A stretch of DNA of 64,000 bases. Origin: JBOZRQ01 sp050789255. Lineage in GTDB: Bacteria; Bacillota; Sulfobacillia; Symbiobacteriales; Symbiobacteriaceae. The position numbers were made by a program, and so were the translations under genes. Where the stretch lies: NCBI GenBank assembly GCA_050789255.1, contig JBOZRQ010000030.1:67763-131762 (forward strand). The letters run 5' to 3'. Under the pieces are notes generated by a model, which was not told the origin of the DNA, did no database searches, and saw nothing but the letters and a program-made list of their open reading frames with translations. Of the stretch, positions 21,330 to 28,976 are shown piece after piece. The number at the start of each line of letters is the position of its first letter. Position 1 is the first letter of the stretch.

Positions 21330-21465
21330 AAGACAGGCTCCATGGCCTCTCAGTCGCCTACGAGGTTAGCTGTCGGGTTAGAGCCTGAAAGTGCTCCGCC
21401 CGGCGATGCCGGGCTTCACCCCAAGGGTTTGGGTCCCCCGTTCCTTACGGATTCGGCGATTACCA
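21330..21465 (-). promoter_or_regulatory. ydaO/yuaA cyclic di-AMP riboswitch
   Basis: The minus strand contains conserved blocks of the ydaO aptamer in order: GCCGAATCCG, GGGGACCCAA, TTGGGGTGAA and CCCGACAGCTAACCTCGTAG. It is followed by an intrinsic terminator and then kimA. This class binds cyclic di-AMP and turns off potassium import when the nucleotide is abundant. Boundaries are approximate. Confidence 0.92.
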
Positions 21466-21489
21466 CGTTTTGCAGTTGGTACGAGTAGG

Positions 21490-21518
21490 AGCATACTCCT
21501 TGCGGCGATTCCTGTAAA
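21490..21518 (-). promoter_or_regulatory. Promoter of the kimA leader
   Basis: On the minus strand TTTACA (21518-21513) is followed by exactly 17 bases and TATGCT (21495-21490), placing the transcript start just ahead of the riboswitch. Confidence 0.7.
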
Positions 21519-21560
21519 GCCCGGACTCTGGTGATCTGTGCCTGCTTTTTGCGATGGCGA

Positions 21561-22097
21561 CTAATGGCGGCAAACTCTCACTGGCTTGCAAGCGAAACGA
21601 CAGCTTTGCCCACGTTTGCTCTGCCAATCGCAGTGGGTGTCGCAAGGACTGAAGTCGTCGCTCTCATCGCATCGGTGACATCCGCCGCTATGGTGACAGC
21701 CACCGCAGTCACAGGGGCAGGGAGGGCAGGGGCAGACCGGGTGGTGGTGACGGAACATGAAGTGGATGGAGACCGTTCCATTGCACAGGACTCGGCCGTG
21801 GTGCACCACGCACTTGCAGACCGCCGACTTCACCTTGCACTCCAGCAGATCCAGGCAGCCATCGAACCACACGGTCTCCCTCAGGACGATCTCCCGGTCG
21901 AAGCTGCAGCGGAGCCCGCCGCTGCGGATGGAGATCCTCAGCACCAGCCGCACCTTGAAGGTGAGCATCTCATCCCAGCGGTCGACGACGTGGCATTCGG
22001 CGAACAGGACCCGGCAATGCACGTCGCCCTCTTTGAGGCAGTCCTTGGGGACGTGGAAGTCCGTATCGAAGTTGAGGGTGGTCAGAAACTCGGACAT
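21561..22097 (-). CDS. Cys/His-rich protein with N-terminal beta domain
   Basis: Encodes 178 residues from ATG 22097 (MSEFLTTLNF) with GGAGGTG about 10 bases upstream. Residues 1-115 look like a beta-rich domain with alternating hydrophobic strands, loosely like the SPOCS/DUF3794 domain of spore-coat morphogenetic proteins. The tail is densely packed with metal-binding residues: HHHHPVCPCPPCPCDCGGC, HHSGGCHRC and more cysteines to the end. No known enzyme motif. In a likely sporeformer a spore-surface or metal-sequestering structural role is the best guess. It is unlike any neighbour in composition. Confidence 0.65.
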   Translation of the reverse strand: MSEFLTTLNFDTDFHVPKDCLKEGDVHCRVLFAECHVVDRWDEMLTFKVRLVLRISIRSGGLRCSFDREIVLRETVWFDGCLDLLECKVKSAVCKCVVHHGRVLCNGTVSIHFMFRHHHPVCPCPPCPCDCGGCHHSGGCHRCDESDDFSPCDTHCDWQSKRGQSCRFACKPVRVCRH

Positions 22098-22183
22098 GAC
22101 TTTAACACCTCCGTTCCGCCACAGAAGGTGTTGCCCGCGGCACGACATAAGGCGCCGCAGCTTATGTTATGTCTCTTTGGGAC

Positions 22184-22226
22184 AAAAATAGCCACGGATT
22201 ACACACAGCCGTGCAATCCGTGGCGA
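22184..22226 (-). terminator. Terminator downstream of prfC
   Basis: On the minus strand GCCACGGATT pairs with AATCCGTGGC, followed by TATTTTTG. It lies immediately after the prfC stop at 22236. Confidence 0.8.
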
Positions 22227-22235
22227 TCCAATGTT

Positions 22236-23831
22236 TTATTGCGCCGTTTCCTTGAACTTCAGGTTCTCGCGCTGCTGTTGGACGTATCTGAGGCTCCATT
22301 CATTCCTAAACAGAACCACAGGCCGACCTTCCTTATCGGTGACTGCAGCGTTGTCGGTGTTCCAGAAGAGCCGGGGGCTGTAGGTGTCGCCCTCCACCCA
22401 GCGGGCCAGCTCGTAGGAAAGGCGGGTCAGCTCCACGTCGACCCCGTACTCGTGCTTCATGCGGTGAGCGAAGACCTCGAACTGCAGCTCACCGACGGCG
22501 CCCAGGATCGGGTCCTGGTTGCCCGGGGCGGTGGGGGTGAAAACCTGGATGGCACCCTCCTCGGTCAGCTGCTGCACGCCCTTCTGGAAGTGCTTGCTCT
22601 TCATGGCGTCCCGGATGCCCACCCGCGCGAAGTGCTCGGGCGAGAAGCTGGGGATCCCCTCAAAGCGCACCACGTCGCCCTCGCACAGGCTGTCGCCGAT
22701 GTTGAAGATGCCCGGGTCAAAGAGGCCGATGATATCGCCGGCGTACGCCGAGTCGACAATTGAGCGCTCCTGGGCCATGAACTGCTGCGGCTGGGAGAGC
22801 TTGATTTCCTTGCCCAGGCGCACATGCTTGACCGACATGCCCCGCTCGAACTTGCCCGAGCAGATCCGCAGGAAGGCGATCCGGTCCCGGTGGGCGGGGT
22901 TCATGTTGGCCTGAATCTTGAAAATGAAGCCCGAGAACTTCCCGTGCTCGGGTTCCACCACGCCCTTGTCCGACAGGCGGGGCGCCGGCGGGGGGGCCAG
23001 GCGCAGGAAGTACTCCAGGAAGGGCCGGACGCCGAAGTTGTTCATGGCGCTCCCCCAGAAGAGCGGGCTGAGCTCGCCGCGGCGGAAGCGTTCGAAGTCC
23101 CAGGGGTCGCCGGCGATGTCCAGCAGCTCAATGTCATCCTGGAGCTTCTGCTGCAGGTCCGCACCGATGATCTCCCCGAGGCGGGGGTCCGCCGGGCCGC
23201 TGGTCTCGGTCTGGACCTGGCGCTGGCCGTGGTCGCCGCCGTGGAAAATCTCCACGTGGCCCTTCTCACGGTCATAGACGCCCCGGAAGCTCGAGCCCAT
23301 GCCCACGGGCCAGTTCATCGGGCAGGAGCGCATGCCGAGGACCTGCTCGATCTCCTCCATGAGGGCGAAGGGGTCCTTGCCCTCCCGGTCAAGCTTGTTG
23401 ACGAAGGTGAAGATGGGAATCCCGCGCATGCGGCAGACCTGGAACAGTTTGATCGTTTGCGGCTCGACGCCCTTGGCGACGTCGATCAGCATGACGGCTG
23501 CGTCCGCGGCCGAGAGCGTGCGGTAGGTATCCTCCGAGAAGTCCTGGTGGCCCGGGGTATCCAGAATGTTGACGGCGTGGCCGGCATACTCGAACTGCAT
23601 TACGCTGGAGGTGACCGAGATGCCGCGCTGCTTCTCGATCTCCATCCAGTCACTCGTAGCGTATTTCGCGGCGCGCCTGGCCTTGACCGAACCTGCCTCC
23701 CGAATCGCTCCACCATACAGCAGGAGCTTTTCGGTCAGGGTCGTCTTGCCGGCGTCAGGGTGCGAAATGATGGCGAAAGTCCGCCGGCGGCGGATTTCCG
23801 ACGCCAGGTCGTTTACGGGGGTCTCCATCAT
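22236..23831 (-). CDS. prfC: Peptide chain release factor 3
   Basis: Encodes 531 residues starting MMETPVNDLASEI at ATG 23831, close to the usual 527 for RF3; the frame is open to 23897. The translational GTPase motifs are visible: P-loop SHPDAGKTT, switch II DTPGHQDFSEDTYRTL, and FVNKLDREG. Lysine-rich SVKARR with ATSDWMEIEKQRGISV is the RF3 switch I region. RF3 recycles RF1/RF2 from the ribosome after termination and supports post-peptidyl-transfer quality control. The gene follows the HEAT-repeat gene on the same strand (62 bases apart) and ends with its own terminator. Confidence 0.95.
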   Translation of the reverse strand: MMETPVNDLASEIRRRRTFAIISHPDAGKTTLTEKLLLYGGAIREAGSVKARRAAKYATSDWMEIEKQRGISVTSSVMQFEYAGHAVNILDTPGHQDFSEDTYRTLSAADAAVMLIDVAKGVEPQTIKLFQVCRMRGIPIFTFVNKLDREGKDPFALMEEIEQVLGMRSCPMNWPVGMGSSFRGVYDREKGHVEIFHGGDHGQRQVQTETSGPADPRLGEIIGADLQQKLQDDIELLDIAGDPWDFERFRRGELSPLFWGSAMNNFGVRPFLEYFLRLAPPPAPRLSDKGVVEPEHGKFSGFIFKIQANMNPAHRDRIAFLRICSGKFERGMSVKHVRLGKEIKLSQPQQFMAQERSIVDSAYAGDIIGLFDPGIFNIGDSLCEGDVVRFEGIPSFSPEHFARVGIRDAMKSKHFQKGVQQLTEEGAIQVFTPTAPGNQDPILGAVGELQFEVFAHRMKHEYGVDVELTRLSYELARWVEGDTYSPRLFWNTDNAAVTDKEGRPVVLFRNEWSLRYVQQQRENLKFKETAQ

Positions 23832-23893
23832 GCGGTTGATCCGCCTTTCAAGAAGAATGCCGTGCGCAACAGCGTGCAGCACGGCTACGAAGT

Positions 23894-24559
23894 TCAAAGA
23901 CCTAACTCGAATATTTTATCTCGCTGACGAACGATCGTCAAGGATCGTAACGGAAGTGAGCGCACGTGCGCGTGTACCGCATCGTCGGCCTCACGGGCCA
24001 GGGTGAACCAGGCGGGTTCATGCTCGTACTCGCAGCAGGCCAGGCCTTGGAGAATCGCCGCACGGCGCTCCGGGGGCGCCGCCTCCAGCGCGGTCAGGAT
24101 CCGATCAACCAGCCCCGGCTCCTTCAGGAGTAGGAGCCCGGCGGCAGCGCTTGTGATCACCGCGGGGTCGGCATCATAGAGGGCGCCGAGCAGGAAGGTG
24201 GCAGCGCTGGGCATCTGCAGCTTGGCGAGGTTCTGCGCCGCCCAGCTTCGGGTGGGCTCCGGCCCGCTCTCCAGCTGGCGCTGTAGGTACTCCTCAACGT
24301 TGAAGCCCCGTCGGGACAGCGCACGGGATGCGTGCCAGTACACAGCGGGGTGGTGGTCGTTCAGCAGGAAGAGCAGGAGGGTCTCGGCCACTCGGGCGCT
24401 GACGCCTCCCGCGACCCTCGCAGCCGCAGCGCGAACCTGCGGGGCGCCGTCGACGTAGGCGTCCAGCAGGACCTCCAGCGCGTCTGCCTCCGGCAGCAAT
24501 CGAGCCTGACGAACCTGTCGAATGCGCCTGGCAACACCGCGGCGTTCCTGAGCGTTCAG
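23894..24559 (-). CDS. HEAT-repeat protein with probable CTG start
   Basis: Encodes about 221 residues made of short helical repeats (QVRAAAARVAGG, PTRSWAAQNLAKL, PAVITSAAAGLLLLKEPG), as in HEAT/PBS-lyase repeat proteins that act as protein-binding scaffolds. The first ordinary start, TTG 24499, has no ribosome site, yet protein-like sequence continues upstream. A strong AAGGAGG at 24574-24568 stands eight bases before an in-frame CTG at 24559-24557 (LNAQERRGVARR), which is the most likely initiation site. A TAACAGC/GCTGTTA hairpin (24582-24602) precedes it. It lies between fliN and prfC on the same strand. Confidence 0.68.
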   Translation of the reverse strand: MNAQERRGVARRIRQVRQARLLPEADALEVLLDAYVDGAPQVRAAAARVAGGVSARVAETLLLFLLNDHHPAVYWHASRALSRRGFNVEEYLQRQLESGPEPTRSWAAQNLAKLQMPSAATFLLGALYDADPAVITSAAAGLLLLKEPGLVDRILTALEAAPPERRAAILQGLACCEYEHEPAWFTLAREADDAVHAHVRSLPLRSLTIVRQRDKIFELGL

Positions 24560-24623
24560 GGCGAGCCCCTCCTTGCGGTCGTAACAGCTTCTGAGGCTGT
24601 TATCGATGCGCCAGGAGAGATTG

Positions 24624-25208
24624 TTAAGAGGCCTTCGCCAGCTTGGCCTCGGTTAGCCTTACGCCGTAGTGCTCGCCGATGACGACCACCTCGGCCTTCA
24701 TGACCGGCGTGTTGTTGATGAGCACGGGCACAGGCTCGGCGGCCAGGCTGTTCAGGGTGATCACTGCGCCCGGCGCCAGCGTCAGGACATCCTTGAGCGG
24801 CATGCGGGTCCGGCCCAGTTCCACGGTCAGGGTCAGCCCGATCTCCATCAGGAGGGCCTGGTTGCCGCTGAAGATGATAGGGGCAGGGGCCGGGGCTGGG
24901 GCCGGGGCTGGGGCCGGTGTCGCCATCGGCGCTAGCTCAGGCTCCGGGTCGGTGGGCAGCACGGCAGTGGTAGCCGGTACGGGCTGCTCAGGAGCGCCCA
25001 GGGCGGCGGCGACCGCAGCCTCCACCTCAGCCTGGGTGACGGGGCCCAGGTCCACCTCAGGGGCGGGGGCGGAGACAGGGGAGGGAAGCTCCACGGGCTC
25101 CTCAGCGGGGGCGGGCTGAGCCAGTTCAGGGGCGGCGGCGGGCTCTCCGCCGGCTATCATGCTGGCGATCAGCGCATCGATCTCTGCCTGGGACATGCGC
25201 TCCGACAT
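24624..25208 (-). CDS. fliN: Flagellar motor switch protein FliN
   Basis: Encodes 194 residues from ATG 25208 with AAAGGAG eight bases upstream. The N-terminus MSERMSQAEIDALI resembles the CheY-binding peptide of FliM and FliY. A long Ala/Pro/Glu linker follows, including a PAPAPAPAPA run encoded by 12-base tandem repeats near 24890-24922. The C-terminal 85 residues (LLMEIGLTLTVELGRTRMP, then GAVITLNSL) are the SpoA domain of FliN, which builds the C-ring. So it combines a FliN body with a FliM-like switch-signal tail, like FliY but without the CheC phosphatase domain. It stands outside a flagellar operon. Confidence 0.88.
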   Translation of the reverse strand: MSERMSQAEIDALIASMIAGGEPAAAPELAQPAPAEEPVELPSPVSAPAPEVDLGPVTQAEVEAAVAAALGAPEQPVPATTAVLPTDPEPELAPMATPAPAPAPAPAPAPIIFSGNQALLMEIGLTLTVELGRTRMPLKDVLTLAPGAVITLNSLAAEPVPVLINNTPVMKAEVVVIGEHYGVRLTEAKLAKAS

Positions 25209-25292
25209 GACTGTTGCTCCTTTGAGCCGGCAGAACCCGGCCGCGAATGAATGCTACCTTGCAATTGGGTGGAACGGCAAACTTATCCTGTT

Positions 25293-25309
25293 TCTCTAAG
25301 TTTATACCA
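25293..25309 (-). promoter_or_regulatory. Extended -10 promoter upstream of fliN
   Basis: On the minus strand TGGTATAAA (25309-25301) is an extended -10 element, about 95 bases upstream of fliN. The -35 is weak. Confidence 0.45.
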
Positions 25310-25357
25310 TATGCACCCGCAAGCACTAGGTGGGTTTTTGTGCTGGTGCAAAGAAAA

Positions 25358-25379
25358 TGACCGCCCATTTGGGCGGTCA
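25358..25379 (-). terminator. Terminator overlapping the mntR stop
   Basis: TGACCGCCC and GGGCGGTCA form a nine-base stem with a four-base loop; on the minus strand it includes the stop codon of mntR and is followed by TTTTC. Confidence 0.75.
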
Positions 25380-25808
25380 GTTGTCGCTTAGGCTCTGCTT
25401 GTTCAGCTTATGCTGTCTCAGGGCTTCCCGGTACTGGGGGTTCTCCTGAAAGAAGGTGGTGAGGTCCTGCAGGGACTGCACGGTGGCAGGGCTTACGTGG
25501 TGTTCGATGCCCTCCACGTCTTTACGGAGGGTCTCCTCCGGGACGCCGACGATGCGCAGGAACTCTTCAAGCATGGCGTGCCTGTCCTTCATGGCCTCCC
25601 CGAGCGACTCCCCGGCGGGGGTGAGGACCAGGCCGCGATACCGTTCGTAGTTGATATAGCCAGCCTCGGCGAGTTTCTGCACCATTTTCGTGACCGATGA
25701 GGGCTGCAGGCTCAGCTCAACCGCGATGTCGCTGACCCGAGCGTAGCCTTTCGCCTTGATGAGTTCGTAGATTTTTTCGAGGTAGTCCTCCATGCTGGGA
25801 GTGGCCAT
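25377..25808 (-). CDS. mntR: Manganese transport repressor MntR
   Basis: Encodes 143 residues (B. subtilis MntR has 142), starting MATPSMEDYLEKIYELI at ATG 25808. The winged helix is seen as ARVSDIAVELSLQPSSVTKMVQKL, and the metal-binding and dimer helices include RHAMLEEFLRIVGV and DVEGIEHHVS, which supply the Asp/Glu/His manganese ligands. It represses manganese uptake when Mn2+ is sufficient. The C-terminal SH3-like domain of DtxR is absent, as normal for MntR. A second DtxR-family gene lies just upstream on the same strand. Confidence 0.92.
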   Translation of the reverse strand: MATPSMEDYLEKIYELIKAKGYARVSDIAVELSLQPSSVTKMVQKLAEAGYINYERYRGLVLTPAGESLGEAMKDRHAMLEEFLRIVGVPEETLRKDVEGIEHHVSPATVQSLQDLTTFFQENPQYREALRQHKLNKQSLSDN

Positions 25809-25906
25809 GGCTGTGCCCCATTTCCTAGTGGTCTTCGGGCAAGCTTCATCGTACCACAGAAAAGAGCCCTGCGGCAATCGCAGGGCTTCTAAAGTTTGGC
25901 AACAGC

Positions 25907-26560
25907 TTATGCCTTTACCCAGATCATCCGGGCAATGGCGGCGCCGAGGACCAGTGGCTCACCCTCGCCGACCTGCAGCTTCAGGGTCTCCCCGAGGCTG
26001 TCCCGCTCCACCACGGCGGCAGGGGTCCCTGGCTTGATGCGGTGCTGCTCGAAATAGCCCAGCAGCTTCGGGTCGTGCTCGGCCACCTGGGCGATGACGC
26101 CCGACTCTCCCGGGGCCATATCGGCGATGGGCCGCATGGGCACCTCGGGCAGAATCCCCTCCTTCGAGGGGATCGGGTAGCCGTGGGGGCAGGCGGTGGG
26201 GTAGCCCATTACGGCCTCCATGCGGTCGATCACCTCGTCGGGGAGGGAGTGCTCCATTTGATCCGAAATGGCGTCTGCCCGGTCCCAGGGGATATCCAGG
26301 ACATCGACCAGAAAGCGCTCCACAACACGATGCCGGCGGATGTAGCCCATGGCAGCCTGCTCGCCGGCGGTGGTCAGGGTGACCCCGGCGTACTCCTTGT
26401 GCTCCACCAGGCCGGACTCGGCCATCTTTTTGAACATGTAACTGGTGCTGGCCGCGGTAACGCCCAGGTGACGGGCCACCTCGGAGGTGGTCGCCACGCC
26501 GCCGTACTGGGTCAGCCGCCAGATCGCTGCAACGTAGTTCTCCATCGCATGACTAACCAT
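25907..26560 (-). CDS. DtxR-family metalloregulator with SH3-like domain
   Basis: Encodes 217 residues from ATG 26560, with AAAGGGG about 10 bases upstream. The N-terminal winged helix reads TTSEVARHLGVTAASTSYMFKKM, followed by dimerisation helices with metal ligands (MEHSLPDEVIDRME) and CPHGYPIP, the hallmark loop of IdeR/DtxR. The C-terminal 70 residues form a FeoA/SH3-like domain. Such proteins sense Fe2+ or Mn2+ and repress uptake genes. A TTTAGAC-AC-GTCTAAA palindrome lies 12 bases upstream of the start, pointing to autoregulation. Which metal it senses cannot be read from sequence. Confidence 0.9.
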   Translation of the reverse strand: MVSHAMENYVAAIWRLTQYGGVATTSEVARHLGVTAASTSYMFKKMAESGLVEHKEYAGVTLTTAGEQAAMGYIRRHRVVERFLVDVLDIPWDRADAISDQMEHSLPDEVIDRMEAVMGYPTACPHGYPIPSKEGILPEVPMRPIADMAPGESGVIAQVAEHDPKLLGYFEQHRIKPGTPAAVVERDSLGETLKLQVGEGEPLVLGAAIARMIWVKA

Positions 26561-26571
26561 GCGTCCGCCCC

Positions 26572-26587
26572 TTTAGACACGTCTAAA
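26572..26587 (-). promoter_or_regulatory. Operator-like palindrome before the DtxR-family gene
   Basis: TTTAGAC and GTCTAAA are exact inverted 7-base arms with a 2-base spacer, between the likely promoter and the start codon. A dimeric winged-helix protein would fit, most simply the DtxR-family product itself. Confidence 0.6.
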
Positions 26588-26632
26588 CTCTACTTTAGTA
26601 TGAATGAAAACCGGCAGCAGGTCAAGGGGTGC

Positions 26633-27364
26633 CTAGAACACCGGCACCGGGGTGAAGTCAATGCCGTCGCACGCCACCAGCCGGTAGCGCACGCCGCCAT
26701 GCTCCCCCTTGAAGGCTCGGTTCTGGGCGCCCGGCCCGTGCAGGTGCCCGTACAGGCAGACCAGCACGCCCCCGAAGGACTCCAGCAGCTCGGTGAAGGC
26801 GGTCGGCTGGTGATCCTCGGCGACCGGCGGGTAGTGCAGCATCACAATGAAGTGATTCGCCCCCAGCTTCCGCCCGGTCTCCAGCGACAGCTTCAGGCGC
26901 CCGACCTCCCGCTGGTAGATCTTCGCGTTGTGCTCCACATCCTCGTTCCAGGTGCGGTCCCCGGGGGAGATCCAGCCTCGGGTGCCACAGACAGCGACCG
27001 GACCCTCCACGCCGGGCACACTTGCAGGTGGCAGGAGGACCGCGTCGTTCTGGATAAACTCTATGGTCTTCAGGGGAAGCGCACGCATCTTCTTGAGCGA
27101 CTCCCACCAATAGTCGTGGTTGCCCTGAATCAGCAACTTTCGGCCGGGCAGCTCGTCCAAATGAAGCAGGTCCGGCTCCGCCTCGGCAAGGGTCATCCCC
27201 CACGAGATGTCGCCGGGCACCAGCACCACGTCCTCGGGGGCGACGGTGGCCTCCCAGCGTTGGAACAGCGGAACGGGATGGCCCGCCCAGAGCGGGCCGA
27301 AGATGTCCATCGGCTTGTTGACGGCGGTGCCGAGGTGGGTGTCGCCCAGCGCGTAAAGGGTCAC
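26633..27364 (-). CDS. Calcineurin-like metallophosphoesterase
   Basis: Encodes 243 residues if started at GTG 27364 (VTLYALGDTHLG), which has GAGAGGAG 10 bases upstream; ATG 27400 gives 12 more residues but no good ribosome site. All metal-site motifs are present: GDTHLG, PGDISWG, GNHDYWW, MLHYPP and YGHLHG, so an active two-metal phosphoesterase is expected. Substrates in this family range from nucleotides to phosphoproteins and cannot be told. It is divergent from the DUF1294 gene. Confidence 0.87.
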   Translation of the reverse strand: MTLYALGDTHLGTAVNKPMDIFGPLWAGHPVPLFQRWEATVAPEDVVLVPGDISWGMTLAEAEPDLLHLDELPGRKLLIQGNHDYWWESLKKMRALPLKTIEFIQNDAVLLPPASVPGVEGPVAVCGTRGWISPGDRTWNEDVEHNAKIYQREVGRLKLSLETGRKLGANHFIVMLHYPPVAEDHQPTAFTELLESFGGVLVCLYGHLHGPGAQNRAFKGEHGGVRYRLVACDGIDFTPVPVF

Positions 27365-27413
27365 GCCCCCTACACTCCTCTCACGGAATGGGTGATTCAT
27401 TCTGCTTTGGAAG

Positions 27414-27659
27414 TTGGTTCTAGCCTACAATATCGTGGTCCTGCTCGTCTACGGCTTCGATAAGCTCGCCGCCAAGCAAGGGTGGCGGCGGGTGCCGGAG
27501 GCGACCCTGCTGTGGATGGCTGCGCTGACGGGCGGACCGGGGGCGCTCCTCGGCATGCTCCTCTTTCGTCATAAGACACGAAAGCCCCGTTTCCGCTTTG
27601 GCGTACCCGCTATGCTGGCGGCCCAGGCCGTCCTGCTCTATGCTCTACTGGAGGTCTGA
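27414..27659 (+). CDS. DUF1294 small membrane protein
   Basis: Encodes 81 residues from TTG 27414. Two or three membrane helices are seen with the family signature DKLAAKQGWRRVPEATLL, then GGPGALLGMLLFRHKTRKPRF. Function of DUF1294 is unknown. The start is uncertain: the frame is open to 27396, and CTG or ATT starts would lengthen the first helix. The stop lies just ahead of the DUF402 gene, so the two are probably cotranscribed. Confidence 0.78.
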   Translation: MVLAYNIVVLLVYGFDKLAAKQGWRRVPEATLLWMAALTGGPGALLGMLLFRHKTRKPRFRFGVPAMLAAQAVLLYALLEV

Positions 27660-27661
27660 GT

Positions 27662-28174
27662 ATGAACCTTATCGTCGAGGTCTATAAGTACCAGGACAAG
27701 CCGCACCTAACCTATCCAGTTCGGCTGCTCAGCGAGGGCCCGACGGAGTTCGTTCTCCTCGGGGAGTGGGGCCGTGTGGTCAAGCACTACACCCGCGGCC
27801 GGGACTTCATCATCGAGAACCAGTCGATCGAGTTCCTGTGGGCCGACCGGCCCTACACAGTGGCGGTCGACTGCGGCGCCGACGGGAGCATCCGCTCGTA
27901 TTACTGCAACATCAACCTGCCGGTAGAGCGTGAGGGCGACCGCATCCGCTACATCGACCTCGATCTGGACCTGCAGTTGAAGCCTGACCTGAGCTGCGAG
28001 ATCCTCGATGAGGATGAGTTCCTGGAGCACCAGGTCCGGTACGGCTATCCCCCGGAGGTCTGCCAGCTGGCCCGGCAGGCCCTCCAGGATCTGATCGCCG
28101 TGGTGGACTCCCGCAGCTACCCCTTCGACGGCACCATCGAGCGCCTCGTGCGGGAGCGGTTTAGGGCAGCGTAG
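27662..28174 (+). CDS. DUF402-family protein
   Basis: Encodes 170 residues from ATG 27662 with GGAGG nine bases upstream, inside the end of the DUF1294 gene. The hallmark YYCNINLP, YIDLDLDLQLKPD and LDEDEFLEHQVRYGYP match DUF402, whose characterised members include nucleoside di-/triphosphatases with acidic metal-binding residues. The acidic residues in the DLDLDL and DEDE stretches are preserved. The last 14 bases overlap the convergent pabC gene. Confidence 0.85.
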   Translation: MNLIVEVYKYQDKPHLTYPVRLLSEGPTEFVLLGEWGRVVKHYTRGRDFIIENQSIEFLWADRPYTVAVDCGADGSIRSYYCNINLPVEREGDRIRYIDLDLDLQLKPDLSCEILDEDEFLEHQVRYGYPPEVCQLARQALQDLIAVVDSRSYPFDGTIERLVRERFRAA

Positions 28175-28976
28175 CGAACAACTCGTTCAGGGTAAAAGGC
28201 TGGGTGGACAGCGAGGGCAGCGGGCGCCCGTCCAGCGCCACCAGGGGCACCAGGCCCATCAGGGCGTTGGTCAGGTAGACGGCGTCGGCGGCGAACAGGT
28301 CGCTCACGGAAAGGCCCGTCTCCGTGGCGCCGGTCAGCTCGAGCACCCGGCGCCGCATGACGCCCGGCAGGCAGCCCTCGTAGAGTTCCGGGGTGAGCCA
28401 GAGGCCGTCCTTGACGATGAACAGGTTCGAGCTCGCGCCCTCCGCAGGGCGGTCCATCAGGTTGAGCAGCAGCGCCTCATCGGCGCCGGCCCGGGCGGCT
28501 TCGTCCCGGGCCATCACCTTATCCAGGGCGCTGGTGCTCTTGAAGCGGCTGGTGAAGCTGTCCGGGTTGATCCGAACCGTGGCCGTGGCGGCGGTCAGGG
28601 GCCGGGTCGGTCGGGCGTAGGGGGCGGCGGTGATCAGGAGGGTGGGGGCGGGCTCGGGCGGGGGCAGGTAACCCCGCTGCTCGGCGGCGCCCCGGGTCAG
28701 CGTCAGGCGCAGGGCGTGCTCGCCGTTGCCCACGGTGTTCGCCACGGTTTCAACGGCCCTGCGTGTGCTGTCCTCGTTGTAAGGGATACCTACTGCTGAT
28801 GCGGAAGCGGCGAGCCGCTCCAGATGCCACGGCAGCAGGGGCACAGCCCCGTCCCGGACGAGCATCGTCTCAAACAGGCCGTCGCCGTACAGGAGACCGC
28901 GGTCGGAAGCGGAAACGGTTGCCAGTTCCGGAGAGACCAGGCCGGGACCCCGGCCGTTAAAATCAAGGTAGATCAT
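28161..28976 (-). CDS. pabC: Aminodeoxychorismate lyase
   Basis: Encodes 271 residues from ATG 28976, inside the end of pabB (14-base overlap). It is a fold-type IV PLP enzyme: SDRGLLYGDGLFETM at the N-terminus, the lysine region RFKSTSALDKVMARDEA, and EGASSNLFIVKDG. PabC cleaves 4-amino-4-deoxychorismate to 4-aminobenzoate and pyruvate for folate synthesis. A branched-chain or D-amino acid aminotransferase has the same fold, but overlap with pabB fixes the role. The 3' end overlaps the DUF402 gene tail to tail. Confidence 0.9.
   Translation of the reverse strand: MIYLDFNGRGPGLVSPELATVSASDRGLLYGDGLFETMLVRDGAVPLLPWHLERLAASASAVGIPYNEDSTRRAVETVANTVGNGEHALRLTLTRGAAEQRGYLPPPEPAPTLLITAAPYARPTRPLTAATATVRINPDSFTSRFKSTSALDKVMARDEAARAGADEALLLNLMDRPAEGASSNLFIVKDGLWLTPELYEGCLPGVMRRRVLELTGATETGLSVSDLFAADAVYLTNALMGLVPLVALDGRPLPSLSTQPFTLNELFATLP

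Noticed and set aside
24885..24925. GGGGCC/GGGGCT tandem repeats as a possible non-coding repeat or G-quadruplex element
   Set aside because: They encode the Pro-Ala linker of FliN in frame; no separate function is needed.
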